Origin: CAXBNB01 sp040151475 | GTDB lineage: Bacteria > Bacteroidota > Bacteroidia > Cytophagales > Cyclobacteriaceae | NCBI RefSeq assembly: GCF_040151475.1 | Contig: NZ_JBDKWG010000078.1 | Coordinates: 1-33,277 of the forward strand | Direction of reading: 5' to 3' | Length of the DNA: 33,277 bases | Part shown: in pieces, positions 25,296 to 32,316 of the stretch | How positions within the stretch are numbered: the stretch's first letter is position 1 | How the letters are laid out: every line of letters begins with the position of its first letter | The notes under the pieces: model-generated | Told to the model about the DNA's origin: nothing | What the model saw: the letters and a program-made list of their open reading frames with translations, nothing else | Database searches by the model: none | Program-made: the position numbers and the translations under genes

Positions 25296-27937
25296 ATAAA
25301 TCATTAATTATAAAAGTAATCTTCCTATTACTCCTATCAGGAAAACTGTCTGCAAATAAAGGCGAACCAATTAACCGGATAGAGCAACGCAACATTGGCA
25401 GTATTAAAGATATCGAAGGAGTAAAAGGCGATGAGGGATTGGCTGGTACTTTCGCTGGAGTAGTTGGCGATTACCTGATTGTGGCAGGAGGGTCTGCGTT
25501 TCCTGAGGGCAAACCATGGGAAGGTGGCACCAAATACTTTTCAGATGTCCTTATGGTATTTGAACGCACCGAAGATGGTGATCTCATACAAACAGGACTC
25601 TCGACAAAACTACCTTTTGGAGTAGCTGAAGGAGCATCAGTAACTACGGACAAAGGACTGATTTGTATCGGAGGAATTACAGCTACCGATTTAAGCGATG
25701 AGGTACTTTTGATTTCCAGAAATGACAACATCACAATAGAAAAGTTGCCCAAACTTCCCAAGGCTATTAAAGGAGCTGCTGCTGCTGCAATAGGTTCGCA
25801 ACTGTATGTAGTAGGGGGAGAGAGTCCGGAAGGTATTGTTTCTGATTTTTTAATGCTGAATCTTGACAATGTCAATGAAGGGTGGCAAAAACTGCCTGAC
25901 TTTCCTAAGACTGTAGCGTATGCTATGACTGTAGCACAAATGGATGGTGAAGAAGTAAGTCTGCATGTTTTTGGTGGCAGATCCAAAAGTAGTGGTGAGA
26001 AGATCAATACCTTTTATTCTTCAGTATATAGATTTCGGATTTCTACAGGCAAGTGGCAAGAGATGCAAAACATCTGTCTCAACAATAAAAAACCCCTGCC
26101 TTTAGCAGCTTCAGCAGTCGCTCCTATTGGAGCCTCCCATGTAGTACTGGTTGGAGGTGATAACGGGTTCACTTTCAATGCAGGCGAAAGAGCTATCAAT
26201 GCCATGCAAGCAGGCGACCCTGACGCACAAACCCGCAGAGACTCTTTGTGGCAAAACCACCCAGGATTCAATAACAAAATTTTGATTTACAATACAGTAA
26301 CAGATACCTGGTTTGAAGCAGGAAAGTGGCAAGGCACCCCTATTGCTGTTGCTCCGGCTGTTAACTGGAACAATTCCATCATTGTCGCAGCAGGAGAAAT
26401 TCGCCCCGGTGTTCGCAATCCGGAAATAGTACAACTCAGCTTTTCTGTCAAGCCCGATTTTGGCTGGCTAAATTACCTTGTACTTGGCCTGTATTTTGGT
26501 GGAATACTGTTCCTTGGTTTTTTCTTTATGAAAAAAGAAAGCAATACAGATGACTTCTTCAAAGCCGGAGGCCGGATTCCCTGGTGGGCCGCCGGAATCA
26601 GTATTTTAGGCACTTCACTCAGTGCCATCACATTTATTTCCATTCCAGCAAAATCTTACGCTACGGACTGGAGGATGTTTGTTTACAACATGCCCATCGT
26701 ACTCATCGTACCTATAGTTATCCGGTATTACCTTCCGTTTTTCCGCAGGTTCAATTTTGATACAGCCTATGAATACCTGAACATTCGCTTCAACCGATCT
26801 GTTCGTTGGCTGGCATCATCCTTATTTGTATTTTTCATGGTTAGTCGCATTGCCATTGTTCTTTTTCTGCCTGCTCTTGCATTGAATGCGGTGGCAGGTT
26901 TCAGCGTGTATTGGGCCATCATCATTATGGGTGTGGTTACCATCATCTATTGCACCAGTGGTGGCATTGAAGCAGTAGTATGGGGAGATGTGGTACAGTG
27001 TTTTATACTATTGTCAGGCGCATTTGTAGCCCTTATGTTTATGCTCACAGGTGTTGAAGGCGGACTGGGTAGTTTTATTGACATCACTGTGCAACAACAG
27101 AAGTTTCATACATTTGATTTTCGTTTCGATTTTTCACAACCTGTATTCTGGGTGGTAATAATAGGTGGTTTGGCTAATTCCCTGATTTCTTTCACCAGCG
27201 ACCAGAGTATCGTGCAACGGTACATGACTACCCATGATGAAAAAGCAACTGCCAGAAGCATCTGGCTCAATGGATTATTGAGTATTCCGGTTACCATCAT
27301 TTTTTTTCTGTTGGGAACAGCACTGTATGCCTACTACACCTCTAATCCTGAACGCTTGTCAGTAGTAAATCCCAATATCGATTCGGTCTTTCCTCAATTT
27401 ATTGTAGGACAAATGCCGACCGGAGTAGCAGGATTATTGATTGCGGCCATTTTTGCGGCTGCTATGTCCACACTTTCCTCTAACATCAACTCAGTAGCAG
27501 CAGTAGTTACCTCCGATTTTTATAAATCCATAGCAAAAAACAGTTCCACTTCTGACAGCATGCGCATTGCACGTTGGTCGGGTATCATAGTAGGAATTTT
27601 GGGAATTGGGATGGCACTGATACTGGCAACCTGGAACATCGCCTCACTTTGGGATCAGTTCAATACTTTTGTTGGACTCCTTACCGGTGGATTGGGAGCT
27701 CTGTTTATCATGGGCATATTCTTTCCAAGAATATCAGGCTCAGCTGCATTAATTGGCACTATTGGTAGCCTGGCTATTTTATTATTTGTAAAAAATCATA
27801 CTGATCTCTCATTTCTACTCTATGGCTTAGTGGGTCTTGTTACAAGTATAGCACTGGCATTGATAGCGAGTATATTTAAACCCAACCAAAAAGAAATAAC
27901 CGATTTTACGTGGCACAGCCACAAAAAAAGCCGTTGA
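25292..27937 (+). CDS. Fusion of NanM-like kelch mutarotase and sodium:solute symporter (sialic acid uptake)
   Basis: This single 881-residue protein has two parts. After a signal sequence (about 1-21), residues 30-385 form a kelch propeller like N-acetylneuraminate epimerase NanM/YjhT (cyclically permuted mutarotase). The repeats are GDYLIVAGGSAFPEG, GLICIGGI, SQLYVVGGESPEG, LHVFGGRSKS, HVVLVGGDNGF and SIIVAAGEI. From about residue 390 it becomes a multi-spanning SSS-family Na+ symporter (GLYFGGILFLGFFF, FFKAGGRIPWWAAGISILGTSLSAITF, GLLIAAIFAAAMSTLSSNINSVA), extending to near the C-terminus. The exported domain would convert alpha-Neu5Ac released by sialidases to the beta-anomer right at the transporter mouth. 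The start is a TTG at 25292 that overlaps the regulator's TGA; the signal peptide begins exactly there and no ATG is near, so translational coupling is likely. The junction is continuous with no stop or shift. Confidence 0.9.
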   Translation: MNKSLIIKVIFLLLLSGKLSANKGEPINRIEQRNIGSIKDIEGVKGDEGLAGTFAGVVGDYLIVAGGSAFPEGKPWEGGTKYFSDVLMVFERTEDGDLIQTGLSTKLPFGVAEGASVTTDKGLICIGGITATDLSDEVLLISRNDNITIEKLPKLPKAIKGAAAAAIGSQLYVVGGESPEGIVSDFLMLNLDNVNEGWQKLPDFPKTVAYAMTVAQMDGEEVSLHVFGGRSKSSGEKINTFYSSVYRFRISTGKWQEMQNICLNNKKPLPLAASAVAPIGASHVVLVGGDNGFTFNAGERAINAMQAGDPDAQTRRDSLWQNHPGFNNKILIYNTVTDTWFEAGKWQGTPIAVAPAVNWNNSIIVAAGEIRPGVRNPEIVQLSFSVKPDFGWLNYLVLGLYFGGILFLGFFFMKKESNTDDFFKAGGRIPWWAAGISILGTSLSAITFISIPAKSYATDWRMFVYNMPIVLIVPIVIRYYLPFFRRFNFDTAYEYLNIRFNRSVRWLASSLFVFFMVSRIAIVLFLPALALNAVAGFSVYWAIIIMGVVTIIYCTSGGIEAVVWGDVVQCFILLSGAFVALMFMLTGVEGGLGSFIDITVQQQKFHTFDFRFDFSQPVFWVVIIGGLANSLISFTSDQSIVQRYMTTHDEKATARSIWLNGLLSIPVTIIFFLLGTALYAYYTSNPERLSVVNPNIDSVFPQFIVGQMPTGVAGLLIAAIFAAAMSTLSSNINSVAAVVTSDFYKSIAKNSSTSDSMRIARWSGIIVGILGIGMALILATWNIASLWDQFNTFVGLLTGGLGALFIMGIFFPRISGSAALIGTIGSLAILLFVKNHTDLSFLLYGLVGLVTSIALALIASIFKPNQKEITDFTWHSHKKSR

Positions 27938-27973
27938 CCATTAACATCAATTTTTTACTTGAATATTCCATAT

Positions 27974-28897
27974 TTACTCAGATCCATCCAATTCCGCTTC
28001 CAACGACAAGTATAAATGTATAAGATTTCGAGCAGTCTGATGACTATAATTATCCCATTCGGGTTCTGTCCACCTCATTTTAGCAGTGCTAAAGATTCCT
28101 TTTTCGACCAATAAGCATTTGAAAAATTTAATGGAATTTCCCACTTCCTGGTTTGTAAATGATAAAATCGGAAGCATTTTATAGAACAATACTTTGGCTT
28201 TATCCTCATTGCCATTTTGGTACAACAGAAATATTTTTTTATAAAGCCGTACCATTGCACATTCCGGTATCATAGCATCCACACCTCTTTCCAATGCCTC
28301 GATCAGTTGTGTGACAGCCCATCCACCTGAAACATAAAAATCATTTCCCAATGCTTTTTTTACTGCTGTGTATTTTGGTCCGGAAGGTAATGTTTCAATT
28401 TTAATCCCAGATATCGTCGGTATTTCACTCACAAGCCTGGTAATTATGTCCAGGCTCATCCCCGATCCATTGAGTTCAAAATCCTGAACAACAATTGGTG
28501 AAGAAAAACCATCGGTCATCTGACGGAAATATGGAACGATTGAATCCTGATTTTTATAGTGTATGGAAGGAACCTGAATCAAACATGCAACTCCTCCATG
28601 ATCCTGAGACCACTGAATAAGCTTTCTACTGATTTCCACATCATCACTTGACGCACCCACAATTATTGGCACTCTTGAATCAACTGTCTTGAACACAAAT
28701 GACAATAATTTCAAACGCTCTTCCTCTGTGAGGTATCCTATTTCACCAGCCACACCGGTACAAATCAATCCATCACATCCGGCTGCTATAGCATCTTCTA
28801 TCAGGTTTTGCAGGCTCACAAAGTCCAATTCCCCTTTTCTGTCAAACGGTGTTTGAATAATAGGGAATATTCCTTTAGGTAAGTTTTTGGTTTGCAT
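27974..28897 (-). CDS. Divergent DapA-superfamily (dihydrodipicolinate synthase/NanA-like) protein
   Basis: This 307-residue TIM-barrel protein is of the DapA/NanA superfamily. The Schiff-base lysine is kept (Lys166 in ISGIKIETLPSG), so a pyruvate-type imine is plausible. The carboxylate-binding motif is TGVAGE instead of GSTGE or GTTGE, and the catalytic tyrosine position reads VVQDFELNGSG, with no Tyr where NanA of this window has YYYHIP. It therefore differs from the NanA at 22247 and may cleave another 2-keto-3-deoxy acid, or act by altered chemistry. Its start is 5 bp after the upstream BNR-propeller lipoprotein gene, forming a two-gene operon that converges on the symporter gene. The superfamily is certain, the reaction unknown. 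Confidence 0.82.
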   Translation of the reverse strand: MQTKNLPKGIFPIIQTPFDRKGELDFVSLQNLIEDAIAAGCDGLICTGVAGEIGYLTEEERLKLLSFVFKTVDSRVPIIVGASSDDVEISRKLIQWSQDHGGVACLIQVPSIHYKNQDSIVPYFRQMTDGFSSPIVVQDFELNGSGMSLDIITRLVSEIPTISGIKIETLPSGPKYTAVKKALGNDFYVSGGWAVTQLIEALERGVDAMIPECAMVRLYKKIFLLYQNGNEDKAKVLFYKMLPILSFTNQEVGNSIKFFKCLLVEKGIFSTAKMRWTEPEWDNYSHQTARNLIHLYLSLEAELDGSE

Positions 28898-28902
28898 GAT
28901 AA

Positions 28903-30114
28903 TTATTTGGCTGACATTTTACTCATATTAATATTATCCAAATCTGAAATAAGAATTCTTAGTACTTCAATTTTCTGCTTTTTGGAACCAGCAAAAGCTA
29001 TATAAAGGTAATTTTCATGCTGTAATACATGAGGATAATCTATTTGCCTTCCTCCGGTCAGATAGCCCATTTTATCGAATACCATTCCGTCATTGCTGAT
29101 AGAAATGGTCAACGGATCCCTTTTCTTTGGATTGGAGTTGGACACCAATACATAACGGCCATCACTCAGTCTGATACCATGAAATTTTGAGGTGGCATCC
29201 GGAAAGTTGGTTTGTACCGGGGTACTCCACGTAGTACCATTGTCAGTGGAAAATGCCCGGTACAGGTAGCCGCTTTTCCGATTGTCACGGAAAAGAGCCA
29301 TCAAATCTTTATCATTTGGTAATATCCACCAGTACGGTTCTTCAGCAGTTAATCCCTTATTGGTACCCAAAACCGGAAAAGACTTCCACTGATCAAATGA
29401 CTCCACGCCACCTACAAGAAATTCCACTCCATTTTCCTTATAGTCGTAAGTTCGGCGAGACATCAGCCACTCCCCGGTCGGCAATTTTTTTGGAGGAAAA
29501 TTATTGATCGTATTGTCATGAACCTGCCCAAAATCCATCCACGCTCCCGTTTCTTCATTCCAACGAAAAGCCCTCAGCTCAAGACTTTTTCCAAAAAAAC
29601 CTGCTGCTTCGTCCAATGAAGCAAGTGCCAACAGGTCTCCTTTATACACCCAAAACCCTCTGGCAATCCACCTCAACCCCTCTTCTGTCCTTGTGTTGTA
29701 GTGCGGAGAATCAGGATCCGAATTAGGCGGATAAGGAGTTAAGAGCTTAGGTGCCGTCCAGTTTAAGCCATCTTCACTGGTTGCATATTTCACTACCTGG
29801 CCTACCCTGTCTTCCACTCCTGGCCCATCGCTCCACATGATCCAAAAGTGATCATTATGATGAATCAGGTAGCTGTGTTGGTTGACTCCATCTTTGGCTT
29901 GTACATCACTGACCACTACGTGCTGAGAGGGCACTTTCGGCAATTTATCAAATTCGATATGATGTGAATCTTCAAACCAATCGCCTGAAAGCATTAGCGG
30001 CGATTCAGGATTAATCTTTGGATCAGGATAATTGTCTTTTTTAGTACTGCATGAGAAAAGACTTCCAATCAATGCCAGAGCTACAAGGTGTGTTTTTGTA
30101 AAATGTTTAATCAT
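28903..30114 (-). CDS. BNR-propeller (sialidase-superfamily) lipoprotein
   Basis: This 403-residue lipoprotein has a signal ending SLFSC (Cys22) and a polar CSTKKD start. The body is a sialidase-like propeller with degenerate Asp-boxes (TSEDGLNW, STDNGTTW, SNDGMVF). It ends with IDYPHVLQHENYLYIAFAGSKK, a block common in Bacteroidota proteins annotated as exo-alpha-sialidase or BNR-repeat glycosidases. The FRIP motif and an obvious arginine triad are absent, so classical GH33 activity is not supported; related propellers include lyases and other glycan-active enzymes. Conserved-looking aromatic and acidic residues (EEPYWWILPND, ARGFWVYKGDLLALASLDEA) could line a glycan site. It is the first gene of the operon with the divergent DapA-like protein, so the pair may process a special nonulosonic acid. 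Confidence 0.72.
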   Translation of the reverse strand: MIKHFTKTHLVALALIGSLFSCSTKKDNYPDPKINPESPLMLSGDWFEDSHHIEFDKLPKVPSQHVVVSDVQAKDGVNQHSYLIHHNDHFWIMWSDGPGVEDRVGQVVKYATSEDGLNWTAPKLLTPYPPNSDPDSPHYNTRTEEGLRWIARGFWVYKGDLLALASLDEAAGFFGKSLELRAFRWNEETGAWMDFGQVHDNTINNFPPKKLPTGEWLMSRRTYDYKENGVEFLVGGVESFDQWKSFPVLGTNKGLTAEEPYWWILPNDKDLMALFRDNRKSGYLYRAFSTDNGTTWSTPVQTNFPDATSKFHGIRLSDGRYVLVSNSNPKKRDPLTISISNDGMVFDKMGYLTGGRQIDYPHVLQHENYLYIAFAGSKKQKIEVLRILISDLDNINMSKMSAK

Positions 30115-30207
30115 AGTCTAAATATAAAATCAAGGATTGGTTATTTAGTCACTTTTATGGTTTAATGATGCTTCATACTGATGTCAATTTATAAATGTAA
30201 AAGATCA

Positions 30208-30227
30208 AACAACCGTATTTGGTTGTT
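30208..30227. promoter_or_regulatory. 7-bp inverted repeat upstream of the BNR-lipoprotein gene (possible operator)
   Basis: AACAACC and GGTTGTT are perfect reverse complements separated by GTATTT, 94 bp before the start of the minus-strand BNR gene and 123 bp before the plus-strand gene at 30350. It differs from the GTAATAC motif near the other sialic-acid operons, so a separate regulator would be implied. Confidence 0.35.
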
Positions 30228-30282
30228 ATGGAATGAAATTAAATTAATAATTCATTAGATTTGAGAAAAGTATAGTGCATAT

Positions 30283-30303
30283 ATAACGCACACAGTGCGC
30301 TAT
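30283..30303. repeat. Short GC-rich hairpin before the tail-fibre-like gene
   Basis: ATAaCGCAC and GTGCGcTAT pair with one mismatch around an ACA loop. It lies 47 bp before the start codon at 30350, and a TGTTATGA resembling the cassette core follows at 30310. It could be a leader hairpin or a decayed edge of a cassette. Confidence 0.3.
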
Positions 30304-30349
30304 GCTCAAATGTTATGATCAATTTTACCAGACTTAAAATCTCAGATAT

Positions 30350-31501
30350 ATGAAAAAAATAGGACTTTTATTATGTGGCATAATTATCTCAAATTGGTGT
30401 TTAGGGCAGGTTAATGATACAGGTGGGAATGTTGCGATAGGCAATCACTCCCCCTCAACTAAACTACATGTGGTTGATAATTCCAGCGGAGAGGTTCTCA
30501 GAGTTGAATCTTCTACAACTTCAAGTCAAATTAAACTTCGAGCAACAGCGACGGGAGGAATTGATTGGTCGCTAATGTCAACTGCCAATGGAGCCTCATT
30601 GGGAGGAGGTAAATTCTCGATTTACGGAAATTCTCAACATAGATTTGTTTTGGATAATCAAGGCTTCTTAGGTCTTGGATCAACCTCCCCTGCTGAAAAA
30701 CTACATATTGAAGGTGGTGCTCTGCAATTCTTGAATGTGGGCGAAAATTTAAATAATGTTGACATAGTGAAAATTGGTGAGGGGTCTACAGCAAATGAAT
30801 TCTCACTCGTTGGAATGTTTGCTGGAACTGGTGAATCAGGTAACGCTCTAAAATTTAGATCAAGCTGGAACGACAACCTTCTTTATCTAAGAGGTGATAA
30901 CAAGATAGGTATAGGAACATCTGAACCATTGGAAAGACTTCATATTGAGAGCGGCGCATTGCAATTCTTGAATGTGGGCGAAAATCAAGATAATGTTGAC
31001 ATTATTAAGTTGGGAGAAGGGATAAGCGCAAACGAGTTCTCCTTAACTGGAATGTTTGCAGGAACTGGTGAAAGTGGAAATGCTATAAAGTTCAAATCCA
31101 TGTGGAATGATAACCTACTTGTCATTCGTGGAAATGGAGAAATTGGAATTGGAACTGCTCTAACAGGGCCACACAAACTTGCAGTAGAAGGCTCAATTGG
31201 AGCAAGAGAGATCAAGGTAGAAACAACAACTTGGTCTGACTTTGTTTTTGAAAATGATTATGAACTCCGAACCCTTGAGGAAGTCGAACAACACATTACT
31301 GAAAAAGGACATCTTCCAGAAATTCCAAGCGAAGAAGAAGTAACTGAAAATGGTATCAACTTGGGAGAGATGGACGCTAAACTGCTTCAGAAGATAGAGG
31401 AACTGACACTCTACATGATTGAGATGAATAAGAGGTTAGGCCAACTAGAAGAGGAAAACGGAGAACTTAAGAAAGAAATATCTACCCTGAAAAAAGAATA
31501 A
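30350..31501 (+). CDS. Exported tail-fibre-like protein with S74-type C-terminal region
   Basis: The protein has 383 residues. A signal peptide (about 1-20, ending LGQ) is followed by strand-rich repeats ending in IGIGTxxPxxKLHI motifs (PSTKLHVVDNSSG, SPAEKLHIEGG, EPLERLHIESG). The C-terminal module (about 285-383) reads WSDFVFENDYELRTLEEVEQ and HLPEIPSEEEVTENGINLGEMDAKLLQKIEELTLY, ending in a charged coiled coil. This C-terminus is very common in Bacteroidota surface proteins and resembles the trimerisation/intramolecular-chaperone region of phage tail fibres (peptidase S74-like). The autocleavage residues cannot be identified with confidence. Residues about 107-264 are two near-identical 79-residue units. 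An attC-like palindrome begins 4 bp after the stop, so the gene looks like a cassette gene. Confidence 0.75.
   Translation: MKKIGLLLCGIIISNWCLGQVNDTGGNVAIGNHSPSTKLHVVDNSSGEVLRVESSTTSSQIKLRATATGGIDWSLMSTANGASLGGGKFSIYGNSQHRFVLDNQGFLGLGSTSPAEKLHIEGGALQFLNVGENLNNVDIVKIGEGSTANEFSLVGMFAGTGESGNALKFRSSWNDNLLYLRGDNKIGIGTSEPLERLHIESGALQFLNVGENQDNVDIIKLGEGISANEFSLTGMFAGTGESGNAIKFKSMWNDNLLVIRGNGEIGIGTALTGPHKLAVEGSIGAREIKVETTTWSDFVFENDYELRTLEEVEQHITEKGHLPEIPSEEEVTENGINLGEMDAKLLQKIEELTLYMIEMNKRLGQLEEENGELKKEISTLKKE
30668..31141 (+). repeat. Tandem 237-bp in-frame duplication inside the tail-fibre-like gene
   Basis: Two units (about 30668-30904 and 30905-31141) share long identical stretches, for example GCAATTCTTGAATGTGGGCG in both, and encode near-identical 79-residue segments containing ALQFLNVGEN and GMFAGTGESGNA. 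The offset is exactly 237 bp. The units differ at scattered, largely synonymous or conservative positions, so the duplication is not brand new. Confidence 0.85.
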
Positions 31502-31505
31502 AGAT

Positions 31506-31620
31506 CATAACAGGCGCTCAAACTCCATAAGCTTTCGAGGCATTTCCAAAAATTCTGCATTCAGCTAGTTTTAGTGATTTCACGAAAGTTTAGCTTACGG
31601 AGTTTAGCTAGTCGTTATGC
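31506..31620 (+). other. attC-like recombination site (imperfect palindrome with GTTATGC core)
   Basis: Starting 4 bp after the preceding stop codon, CATAAC (31506-31511) is the reverse complement of GTTATG (31614-31619). Next inward on each side are 8 unpaired bases. Then AAACTCCATAAGCT (31520-31533) pairs with AGCTTACGGAGTTT (31592-31605) at 13 of 14 positions, and further inward TTTCG/CGAAA pairs with four extra bases on one arm. This reproduces attC architecture: outer core boxes, unpaired spacers, inner boxes, extrahelical bases and a variable centre, all in about 115 bp at the end of a cassette gene. Sequence conservation in attC is low, so the call rests on structure. No integrase gene is visible here. 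Confidence 0.55.
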
Positions 31621-31695
31621 GTCAGCTTAAAAAGACACTCGACAAAAAAATAAACGAAGAAAAATTCACAGTTTCCATTTTTACCTGTCTAATAA

Positions 31696-31723
31696 AATGT
31701 AGCCGAAATTAATCGACTACATT
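31696..31723. repeat. Inverted repeat in the leader of the NTF2-like gene
   Basis: AATGTAG (31696-31702) and CTACATT (31717-31723) are perfect complements, with inner CG/CG also able to pair. They sit 16 bp before the start codon at 31739. They may form a 5'-UTR hairpin or be a binding site for a regulator. Confidence 0.35.
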
Positions 31724-31738
31724 AAAATAAAAAGAATA

Positions 31739-32263
31739 ATGCGACAGACAAGTATGTTATTAATCGCATTGACATTTGGAGTAATTTCAAATGGAAATGC
31801 ACAGACAGAACAAAAGGTAAAAAACAAACAAACAATTCAAAAAACAGACAAAAGAATGGAAAACAATTTTAATGAAGAACAGAAAAAAGTATTTAGTACA
31901 ATTGAAAGAATGGTAACTGCATTTCAAAACAAAGACATTGATGGCGTTTTAGCAACTTATGAAGACAATGCAATTGTTATGTTTGAACCTCAGAAACCAG
32001 TTCAAGGAAAGGAAACTTTAAGAGCGGTTTTTACAGAGTTTGTAAGTATGAATCCTCAATATACTTTCAGTGGTCACGAAGTTTATGTTTCGGGTGATAT
32101 TGCAACCCATACTGCACCTTGGAAAATGGTTGGACAACTTCCAGACGGAACAAAAATTGAACAAAGTGGTTTATCAGTTGCTGTTTTAAGAAGACAAGCA
32201 GACGGAAATTGGCTTATGATACAAGACAATCCACACGGACAGTTTTTACTTGGTAAGAATTAA
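31739..32263 (+). CDS. Exported NTF2-like (DUF4440/SgcJ-EcaC type) protein
   Basis: This 174-residue protein has a signal peptide (about 1-21, MLLIALTFGVISNGNAQ), a lysine-rich linker and an NTF2-like cone fold of the DUF4440/SnoaL-like type (about 45-170). Signature segments are IERMVTAFQNKDIDGVLATYEDNAIVMF, VQGKETLRAVFTEFV, VYVSGDIATHTAPWKMVGQ, and DGNWLMIQDNPHGQF. The pocket of such proteins binds small hydrophobic molecules; many are annotated as SgcJ/EcaC oxidoreductases without a shown reaction. Because it is exported and shares a cassette-like segment with an ECF sigma factor, it may be a product or sensor of that regulon. Codon use is strikingly AT-rich with many GAC and ACA codons, matching the downstream sigma gene and unlike the sialic-acid genes. 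Confidence 0.82.
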   Translation: MRQTSMLLIALTFGVISNGNAQTEQKVKNKQTIQKTDKRMENNFNEEQKKVFSTIERMVTAFQNKDIDGVLATYEDNAIVMFEPQKPVQGKETLRAVFTEFVSMNPQYTFSGHEVYVSGDIATHTAPWKMVGQLPDGTKIEQSGLSVAVLRRQADGNWLMIQDNPHGQFLLGKN

Positions 32264-32271
32264 AAAATCCT

Positions 32272-32311
32272 ACAAGGGTTTGCCTTCGGCAAACCCTTGT
32301 TTATTACTTTT
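32272..32311 (+). terminator. Strong intrinsic terminator with TTC loop between the NTF2-like and sigma genes
   Basis: ACAAGGGTTTGCC (32272-32284) and GGCAAACCCTTGT (32288-32300) form a perfect 13-bp stem around TTC, followed by TTATTACTTTT. It starts 9 bp after the stop of the NTF2-like gene and ends 17 bp before the sigma start, so the sigma gene is probably expressed by read-through or from a promoter within or beyond the hairpin. Confidence 0.88.
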
Positions 32312-32316
32312 GAATA

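Noticed and set aside
25471..26007. A 178-codon minus-strand frame opposite the mutarotase domain.
   Set aside because: It mirrors the coding strand of the kelch propeller, is Ser/Pro-rich as shadow frames often are, and has no start signals.
24588..27937. The regulator and transporter as a frameshifted single gene.
   Set aside because: Each has a complete domain set and the second starts with its own signal peptide; the four-base overlap is ordinary coupling.
30208..30320. A third full attC-like site before the tail-fibre-like gene.
   Set aside because: There are short hairpins and a TGTTATGA, but no paired outer cores with inner boxes and spacers like those at 31506-31620.
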